NCBI GenBank assembly: GCA_017633985.1 | Contig: JAGBOF010000012.1 | Coordinates: 34,662 to 98,661, forward strand | Direction of reading: 5' to 3' | Source of the DNA: Bacteroidales bacterium | GTDB lineage: Bacteria > Bacteroidota > Bacteroidia > Bacteroidales > P3 | Length of the DNA stretch: 64,000 nucleotides | Part shown: in pieces, positions 58,857 through 64,000 of the stretch | Layout of the letters: each line of letters opens with the position of its first letter | How positions within the stretch are numbered: the first letter of the stretch is position 1 | Notes under the pieces: model-generated | Told to the model about the DNA's origin: nothing | Database searches by the model: none | The model's input: the letters and a program-made list of their open reading frames with translations, nothing else | Program-made: the position numbers and the translations under genes

Positions 58857-60170
58857 ATGAATAAAGTACCATTAAACAGAGAGGCAGTTGATAAAATAAT
58901 TGCCGACAACAAGATAAAAAGTGTGGGAAAAGCCTCCATACGTGAAGTAAAAAAAATCATAGATGACGTAGAAAAAGCGTTTGATTTCCGATTCGTCCGC
59001 ATGGAAATGGGTATCCCCGGATTGCCTACCGTTAAACAGGGCGTAGATGCACAGATTCAGGCATTAAAAGACGGTGTCAGCGCAATATATCCCGATATTT
59101 ACGGAACGGCAGAGTTAAAACACGAAACCAAACGTTTCGTTAAAAATTTCTTAGACGTAGATGTTCCGGAAGATTCATGTGTTCCTGTAACGGGAAGCAT
59201 GCAGGGCAGTTTCGCATCATTTATGACGGTTACAAAAATGGATGCAAAGAAAAACAAACTTCTTTTCATCGATCCGGGATTCCCTGTTCAGAAACAGCAA
59301 TGCAAAATCCTTGGCATAGCAACCGAAACTTTTGATGTGTATCAATACCGCGGCGAAAAATTGCGTGCAAAACTTGAATCCTATCTTCAAACGGGTGAAA
59401 TAGCAGGCATAGTTTATTCATCGCCTAACAATCCTGCGTGGTTCTGCTTCAATGACGAGGAATTGAAAATCATTGCCGATTTGGCAAATCAATACGACGT
59501 TGTGATAATGGAGGATTTGGCTTACTTCGGAATGGATTTCAGAAAAGACATTTCCCAACCGGGCGTAGCACCTTTCCAACCTACGGTAGCAAAATGGGCA
59601 AAGAAATACATATTGATGATCAGCGGTTCAAAAGCATTCTCTTACGCAGGCGAGAGAATCGCTGTCATTGTCATATCTCCTGAATTGTACGCATGGCATA
59701 CTGATTACATGAAAACATATTTCGCACAGGATACCTTCGGACGTGCAATCGTTTTCGGAAGTATCTATGCTCTTTCATCAGGAACATCACACAGCGTACA
59801 GTACGGACTTGCTGCCGTTATGAAAGCATGCAACGACGGTACGTATAACCTTGTTGAAGCATTGAGAGACTACGAAAAGAAAGCCAAATTCATGAAAGAC
59901 GCCCTTGTAGAGAATGGTTTTGAAATTGTTTACGACAAAGACCAAGACGTTCCTATTGCCGACGGATTCTATTTCACGTTTAACTACCCGGGAATGACAG
60001 GTGAGCAAACATTGAACGAACTTGTTTATTACGGAATATCGGCTATCTGTCTTGATATCACTGGGTCCGATCAGCAAGGGCTACGTGCTTGCGTTTCTTT
60101 GGTACCTCACGAAATGTTGCCTGTATTTGCAGAACGTGTAAAGCAGTTTAATATCGATCATAAGAAATAA
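58857..60170 (+). CDS. PLP-dependent aminotransferase, class I/II
   Basis: Fold-I aminotransferase of 437 residues. The Schiff-base lysine is K259 in ISGSKAFSYAGER; YSSPNNPAW holds the conserved Asn and VIMEDLAYFGMDF the Asp and Tyr that bind the cofactor. The N-terminal MEMGIPGLPTVKQGVDAQ and the glycine-poor GTAELKHETKRF segments are close to aspartate/tyrosine aminotransferase types. The substrate is unknown. It stands alone between an array and two strong hairpins. Confidence 0.85.
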   Translation: MNKVPLNREAVDKIIADNKIKSVGKASIREVKKIIDDVEKAFDFRFVRMEMGIPGLPTVKQGVDAQIQALKDGVSAIYPDIYGTAELKHETKRFVKNFLDVDVPEDSCVPVTGSMQGSFASFMTVTKMDAKKNKLLFIDPGFPVQKQQCKILGIATETFDVYQYRGEKLRAKLESYLQTGEIAGIVYSSPNNPAWFCFNDEELKIIADLANQYDVVIMEDLAYFGMDFRKDISQPGVAPFQPTVAKWAKKYILMISGSKAFSYAGERIAVIVISPELYAWHTDYMKTYFAQDTFGRAIVFGSIYALSSGTSHSVQYGLAAVMKACNDGTYNLVEALRDYEKKAKFMKDALVENGFEIVYDKDQDVPIADGFYFTFNYPGMTGEQTLNELVYYGISAICLDITGSDQQGLRACVSLVPHEMLPVFAERVKQFNIDHKK

Positions 60171-60182
60171 AATTTATATAGT

Positions 60183-60226
60183 ATGTCAGATGCAGTATAT
60201 AATATTCGATATACTGCATCTGACAT
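60183..60226. terminator. Long hairpin after the aminotransferase gene
   Basis: ATGTCAGATGCAGTATAT (60183-60200) and its exact reverse complement (60209-60226) form an 18-bp stem with an 8-base loop, 13 bases past the stop. The T tract is weak, so it may be an RNA stabiliser instead of a terminator. Confidence 0.7.
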
Positions 60227-60234
60227 CTTATATT

Positions 60235-60280
60235 AACCGTGCAGTATATCATATCAATTACATACTGCACGGTTTTAATT
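60235..60280 (+). terminator. Second hairpin after the aminotransferase gene
   Basis: AACCGTGCAGTAT (60235-60247) and ATACTGCACGGTT (60262-60274) form a 13-bp perfect stem followed by TTTTAATTTTG. It shares the word TGCAGTAT with the preceding hairpin. Confidence 0.75.
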
Positions 60281-60432
60281 TTGTATCTTATTAACTTACG
60301 CCTAAAAAACTGTTTCCTGTGAAAATAACATGCAGTAAAATTGAAATTACATGCCGCAATGCGGGAATAATTCATCAAAAAGCCAACATTTCAGGGTGTG
60401 ATTGTGCAAAATAACGTAACTTTGCAACCGTA
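60281..60432 (+). other. Upstream region of the AraC gene, with -7 box
   Basis: TAACTTTG at 60417-60424 matches the -7 consensus, only 9 bases before the ATG at 60433, so the message may be nearly leaderless. Two degenerate ATTACATGC/ATAACATGC repeats, 21 bp apart, lie at about 60325-60355. Confidence 0.5.
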
Positions 60433-61254
60433 ATGAAGCACGATATTTTACCAATAAGTGAAAAGATTATAACAAATGCAGAGGATTTCAATTCTTTGCG
60501 TGATTTGTATGAAAACTATTGGCTGATAATCTATGCGGCAGATAAAAGTATTACATTGAAAATAGGTTTTGATACATTCAAATTAGAAAAAAACAGCGTA
60601 GCATTCCTTTCCAAGGATTTGTTCTGCCAATGCACTGATGCGGAAAACGGATTTAAAGGACACGGCATCGCAGTTGAAGAAGATTTCTTCAATAAAGCCA
60701 ATTACGGATTGCCGCCTGATTTTTATAATACGGTAAATCCACAACCCGTTATAACGATTAACCATGCGGATGCGGAGTTCTTTTATAATTTCTCCGCATA
60801 TTACAACAGCGTTATTAAGCGAAAATTAATTTATAAGGAGAAAATCCTTGCCAATCTGTTGAATAATCTAACGCTTGTATCGTTTGAACTTTGGAAAAAG
60901 CATCCGCAAAACAAAAAAACTACGCCGAATAATAATAACTTAACGCAACTGTGCCGCAGCTTCTATAATCTTGTCATGCAGGAATGTAAACATCAGCACG
61001 ATGTGGAGTATTACGCCGATAAATTGGCTGTAAGCCGCAACTATTTGACGCAAACGGTTAAGGAAATCACAAATATGACTCCCAAAGAGGCAATACAGCG
61101 TCAGCTTGTGAATGAAACAAAGAACCTTTTGCTGAATACCGATCTTACGATTAAGGAAATAGCCGATGAGTTGGGGTTTAACGACGCTTCCTACCTATGC
61201 CGCTTTTTCAAAACGAAGACTGGAAAGAACCTGACGGCATTCCGCAAAAAATAA
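60433..61254 (+). CDS. AraC-family transcriptional regulator
   Basis: DNA-binding regulator of 273 residues. The N-terminal part (about 1-160) resembles a cupin-type ligand domain; the last 100 residues contain two helix-turn-helix motifs, with VEYYADKLAVSRNYLTQTVKE as the first and TIKEIADELGFNDASYLCRFFKTKTGKNLTAFRKK as the second. The target is unknown; it is followed 26 bases on by the YdeI family gene, which may be part of its unit. Confidence 0.88.
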   Translation: MKHDILPISEKIITNAEDFNSLRDLYENYWLIIYAADKSITLKIGFDTFKLEKNSVAFLSKDLFCQCTDAENGFKGHGIAVEEDFFNKANYGLPPDFYNTVNPQPVITINHADAEFFYNFSAYYNSVIKRKLIYKEKILANLLNNLTLVSFELWKKHPQNKKTTPNNNNLTQLCRSFYNLVMQECKHQHDVEYYADKLAVSRNYLTQTVKEITNMTPKEAIQRQLVNETKNLLLNTDLTIKEIADELGFNDASYLCRFFKTKTGKNLTAFRKK

Positions 61255-61279
61255 TTCACATTCCGAAACATTAAAACGC

Positions 61280-61849
61280 ATGGAAAACATACTTGATTTG
61301 ACAAATATACAAGATCTGCGCACATGGCTGGAGAATAATTCGGCAAAAGAAAAAGAGTGTTGGGTAAAAAGCAGCCGCAATAAGCAATGTCCCGAAGATT
61401 GTCTGCCGTATTTGGCAATTGTGGAGCAGGCTTTGTGTTTCGGATGGATTGATTCTACTTGCAAAAAGATTGACGGCGGACTTTATCAACGGCTTTCTCC
61501 GCGTAAGAAATCATCGCCGTGGACGGAATTGAATAAAGAACGAATCCGCAGGTTGGAAAAATTGGGCATGATGACTGATAACGGCCGTAAGGTGCTGCCT
61601 GATATGAATGAAAAGCATTTTAAAATTCCGCAGGACATCAAAAAAGCATTGCAAAAAGACAAGACGGTGTGGCAAAACTTCAATTCGTTCCCGCCCTTAT
61701 ATCAAAGGGTGAAAATAAACAACATAGAATTTTACCGCACACGCGATATAAATGTATTCAATGCCCGTTTGGAGAAATTGATTCTTATGAGTAAGGAAAA
61801 TAAGATGTACGGTAATTGGGACGATAACGGCAAACTGTCTGCCTATTAG
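61280..61849 (+). CDS. YdeI/OmpD-associated family protein
   Basis: A 189-residue cytosolic protein. LRTWLENNSAKEKECWVK, AIVEQALCFGWIDSTCKKID, YQRLSPRKKSSPWTELNKERIRRLEKLG and AGM-like MTDNGRKV correspond to the conserved blocks of the YdeI family, sometimes described as bacteriocin-protection proteins; its biochemical role is unknown. It lies close behind the AraC gene and just before the second palindromic element. Confidence 0.82.
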   Translation: MENILDLTNIQDLRTWLENNSAKEKECWVKSSRNKQCPEDCLPYLAIVEQALCFGWIDSTCKKIDGGLYQRLSPRKKSSPWTELNKERIRRLEKLGMMTDNGRKVLPDMNEKHFKIPQDIKKALQKDKTVWQNFNSFPPLYQRVKINNIEFYRTRDINVFNARLEKLILMSKENKMYGNWDDNGKLSAY

Positions 61850-61880
61850 CCTTTCTTTGGCTTAACATCGCCGTTTACCT

Positions 61881-61987
61881 CCGCCCTATCGCATATTAAT
61901 TTCAAAAAAACCCTTTTTTTACCCTAAAAAAACTGTTTTTTTGATAAGAAAAAACCCTTTTTTTCAAATTAATATGCGACGGGGCGG
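61881..61987. repeat. Large palindromic element with three A7-NNN-T7 modules (copy 2)
   Basis: Outer arms CCGCCCTATCGCATATTAAT (61881-61900) and ATTAATATGCGACGGGGCGG (61968-61987) are near-exact reverse complements. Inside are three A-run/NNN/T-run modules centred on CCC (61912), CTG (61934) and CCC (61956), 22 bp apart, with the first spacer ACCCT identical to that in copy 1. The same plan as 1967-2079, with different module order. Confidence 0.85.
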
Positions 61988-61989
61988 AA

Positions 61990-62090
61990 AAATAACGCGG
62001 TAAGGCAAAGATTACATGCGATAAGGCAAAAATAACATGCAGTAGGGCAAAAATAATATGCGGCAGTGACGGCATGTTTTGCGGCAATAA
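61990..62090. repeat. Degenerate 21-bp array behind palindromic element copy 2
   Basis: GC steps at 61997, 62018, 62039, 62060 and 62081 are exactly 21 bp apart in units of the AAAATAACATGCGGTAGGGC type. No spacers and no coding sense. It parallels the array that follows copy 1. Confidence 0.7.
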
Positions 62091-62158
62091 CGAAGCAATT
62101 AAACACTTTGCAAAAATGTTTTTGGGACAAACAGCCCTGTTTTTATGCAAAATTTTCA

Positions 62159-62166
62159 TATCTTTG
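62159..62166 (+). promoter_or_regulatory. -7 box of the YbjQ family gene
   Basis: TATCTTTG matches TANNTTTG, 34 bases before the start codon at 62200. The -33 element is weak. Confidence 0.55.
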
Positions 62167-62199
62167 CAAAAGCAATTCACAATTTAAATATTCAGTTCT

Positions 62200-62517
62200 A
62201 TGATTTTAAGTACAACACCGACCGTTGAAGGTCACACTATCAGGGAATACAAAGGCATTGTAACAGGTGAGACAATTATCGGAGCAAATATCGTAAAAGA
62301 CTTCTTCGCAGGCATAAGGGACGTCGTAGGAGGAAGAGTAAGCAAATACGAAAAGGTATTGGCTGAAGCGAAAGACACATCTATGGAAGAAATGTGCGAA
62401 AGAGCCAAGGCGTTGGGCGCAAACGCTATCGTAGGTATCGATATCGACTACGAGACATTGGGGCAAGGCGGAACGATGCTTATGGTTGCTGTTTCGGGGA
62501 CCGCAGTTGTTATTTAA
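62200..62517 (+). CDS. YbjQ/UPF0145 family protein
   Basis: A 105-residue protein matching UPF0145 end to end: [37 protein letters not shown], the [15 protein letters not shown] turn and [18 protein letters not shown]. Members form pentameric rings and are often called heavy-metal-binding, without proven function. No partner is obvious; the next gene is 57 bases on. Confidence 0.9.
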   Translation: MILSTTPTVEGHTIREYKGIVTGETIIGANIVKDFFAGIRDVVGGRVSKYEKVLAEAKDTSMEEMCERAKALGANAIVGIDIDYETLGQGGTMLMVAVSGTAVVI

Positions 62518-62574
62518 AAATTGCGCTGTGCGTAATCACGCTACCTATTAAAATGCAAAATAAACTGAAACAAT

Positions 62575-63261
62575 ATGCGTAAATTACTTGTTATATTAGT
62601 GATGTGCATAGGTATTTTTACCGTTGATGCACAAATCTTGCGTACGGAGGAATTAGAGAAATACGCAAAGGAATATTACGGCAGCAATTGGACTGATGCG
62701 GCTGAAAACTTGTCAAAACAATTGACTTTAGACAAGAATTATGCCCTTACATACGCTGAAGTGATAGACTGCAAGGGACAAACAAAAGACCAATTGTATA
62801 CTAAATTGAATTATTGGTTTGCTTCAACGTTCAATGACGCAAACTCCACCATTCAGTTGAACGATAAAGAAAGCGGAACGCTTATCGGCGTTGGTTTTGT
62901 GGAGGCTATAGCTTCGCATACGGGAGGATTCAATCAGTATGTGGTGCATATACGCCCTGTTATCAAGGTTGATATCAAGGATGCGAAGATACGTGTCACT
63001 TATTCCGTACAATATTATTATGTTTCCAAGGTTGTCGGCGGCGGATGGATAAGCGGCGTGGAGAAAGAGGACCAAATGTACACTGAAGAGAAATGGCCGT
63101 TGAACAGTTGTTGGCCTTTTGTAGCCAAGGATACGCATCACGCAAAGAAAACATCAGCAAAATCGCTTGTTATGACACATGCTTATTCCAATGTCATAAT
63201 GGATAAGATCAAAGAGGCTGCTTTGAACGGTGTAGTGGGTAACGAAAACGACGATTGGTAA
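62575..63261 (+). CDS. Exported DUF4468 protein
   Basis: A 228-residue protein with a signal peptide (about 1-19, ending VDAQ). The domain from about residue 58 (YAEVIDCKGQTKDQLYTKLNYWFASTFNDANSTIQLNDKES-GTLIG) is DUF4468, a TBP-like fold common in Bacteroidota secreted proteins of unknown role. The C-terminus carries a helical segment (AYSNVIMDKIKEAALNG). A terminator follows at 63379. Confidence 0.82.
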   Translation: MRKLLVILVMCIGIFTVDAQILRTEELEKYAKEYYGSNWTDAAENLSKQLTLDKNYALTYAEVIDCKGQTKDQLYTKLNYWFASTFNDANSTIQLNDKESGTLIGVGFVEAIASHTGGFNQYVVHIRPVIKVDIKDAKIRVTYSVQYYYVSKVVGGGWISGVEKEDQMYTEEKWPLNSCWPFVAKDTHHAKKTSAKSLVMTHAYSNVIMDKIKEAALNGVVGNENDDW

Positions 63262-63378
63262 AAACAAACTTGCAAATAAACGCTTCTAATGACAAAACGG
63301 ATGTTTACATTTACCGTAAAGGATAATCACTCGGATAAATCCGCATTCAACATCAGTAAATTCACAAGATTTACAATT

Positions 63379-63412
63379 CAGGTGTAGGTTAATTCCCTGC
63401 ACTTGTATTTTT
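63379..63412 (+). terminator. Terminator after the DUF4468 gene
   Basis: CAGGTGTAGG (63379-63388) pairs with CCTGCACTTG (63396-63405, with G-T pairs) and is followed by TATTTTTATTT. No gene was seen between the DUF4468 stop and 63572. Confidence 0.7.
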
Positions 63413-63532
63413 ATTTATATAATTGTACGGTTTAAATAAAAACATCTATGATTTTATAGATTATTTCGATAAAATGATTTCTTCAAAAATGCAAAAATTA
63501 CCGAAAACCGCATCTTAAAAGAAACAATTTCG

Positions 63533-63540
63533 TAATTTTG
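63533..63540 (+). promoter_or_regulatory. -7 box of the TonB-dependent receptor gene
   Basis: TAATTTTG matches the consensus, 32 bases before the ATG at 63572. This supports 63572 as the true start of the poly-G gene. Confidence 0.65.
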
Positions 63541-63571
63541 CAAATTGAAACAATGTAAAAAATGATAAATT

Positions 63572-64000
63572 ATGTATATTTTTAAGAGTTTTAACACATC
63601 TCTGAAGATTGTAAACGAAACAAGTCGGAATAAGAAGCGATACTTTTACAATAAGATTGTATCTATTATTCTCATTATAAGTTCTTTAGGGGGGGGGATA
63701 TAAATGCCCAGACAGTTCGCGGAACAGTTAAAGACGTTCTTACAGGCGGACCGTTACCTTACGCAACAGTTGTCATAATTTCGCCTGACAGCACAATAAA
63801 CAACAATCTTGTTGCAATAACAGACACAAACGGAGTGTTTAAGATAAACAATGTTCCGCCGGGACGTTACTCCGTTGAGGCAAAATATGTAGGCTATGAA
63901 CCGCAACGTATGGTTGAAGTTTTGGTTGCAGGTTCAAAGACAACGGTGCTGAATTTCGGATTGTTGGAGTTGGCTACGCAGTTGGAAGGCGTGACAATAA
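63572..64000 (+). CDS. TonB-dependent receptor, N-terminus, frame broken at a poly-G tract
   Basis: Start of an outer-membrane TonB-dependent receptor. Residues 1-39 (MYIFKSFNTSLKIVNETSRN to IISSL) form an N-terminal signal. Nine G follow, and the frame stops at 63701-63703. With ten G the frame would run on through GGGDINAQ, a good signal-peptidase site, into TVRGTVKDVLTGGPLPYATV, the carboxypeptidase-regulatory-like domain that begins many of these receptors, and stay open to the window end (LATQLEGVTI). No in-frame ATG exists close after the tract. Read as a phase-variable gene in the OFF state; a sequencing miscount is the alternative. Confidence 0.82.
63689..63697 (+). repeat. Poly-G (9) tract in the receptor signal peptide
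   Basis: Nine consecutive G between the hydrophobic core of the signal peptide and its cleavage site. The gene is in frame only with 7 or 10 G (or another count of the form 3n+1). Confidence 0.92.

Noticed and set aside
61902..62180. Reverse-strand frame over the second palindromic element
   Set aside because: The translated repeats (LLHVIFALSHVIFALPRYF) are simply the 21-bp array read as seven-residue repeats; no start context or homologue is apparent.

Overview
The window looks like a chromosomal segment of an anaerobic member of the Bacteroidota, most likely Bacteroidales-like. The evidence is the promoter style (-33 TTG plus -7 TANNTTTG, found before many genes), type IX secretion genes (a PorD/DUF4835 homologue and a PorP/SprF plus PorE-like pair), Bacteroidota-specific families (DUF4199, DUF4835, DUF4838, DUF4468, Rpb6-type omega), a methylmalonyl-CoA carboxyltransferase, the hydrogenase maturase HydE and a short SRP RNA. 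No rRNA, tRNA, phage, insertion sequence or CRISPR array was seen; most genes are ordinary core genes.

Layout. 1-4.1 kb: groEL (cut by the window edge) and groES, a 1-kb intergenic region with unusual repeats, secG, a TPR protein and rpmH. 4.1-10 kb (+): rlmD, thiH, a two-helix membrane protein, a U32 peptidase-family protein and a PHP phosphatase. 10-17 kb (-): biotin carrier and carboxyltransferase, an MsbA-like ABC exporter, purB, a CpsB-like phosphatase and rpe. 17-21 kb: bile-acid-symporter family protein, DUF1294, sodB, pgi. 21-29 kb (-): MORN-repeat protein, gmhB and gmhA, glycosyltransferase, two DUF4199 proteins, a DUF4838 lipoprotein, hydE, then the SRP RNA (+). 29-46 kb (mostly -): mltG, threonine aldolase (+), PorE-like/PorP, mtaB, ligA-pdxA, leucyl aminopeptidase, a YejM-like sulfatase-fold protein, DUF4159, rsmE and a beta-barrel protein. 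46-64 kb (+): fused glycogen synthase/phosphorylase, sbcDC, bamD-rpoZ-coaBC-porD, aminotransferase, AraC regulator, YdeI and YbjQ family proteins, DUF4468 and the start of a TonB-dependent receptor.

Two things stand out. First, at least fifteen gene junctions or gene starts carry short arrays of AT-rich modules, each with a CGC/CGG core, spaced 21 bp (two helical turns) centre to centre. The arrays sit at operon 3' ends and at four of the five convergent junctions, and are absent from the divergent junctions examined. Outer modules are often reverse complements, giving long perfect stems. One array has become the signal-peptide coding sequence of the DUF4159 gene as a seven-residue repeat. 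Related but degenerate 21-bp arrays follow two copies of a larger palindromic element built from three A7-NNN-T7 modules.

Second, two surface-related genes contain runs of nine G: the TonB-dependent receptor (out of frame here, so apparently OFF) and the YejM-like protein (in frame, ON). This is the pattern expected of slipped-strand phase variation.
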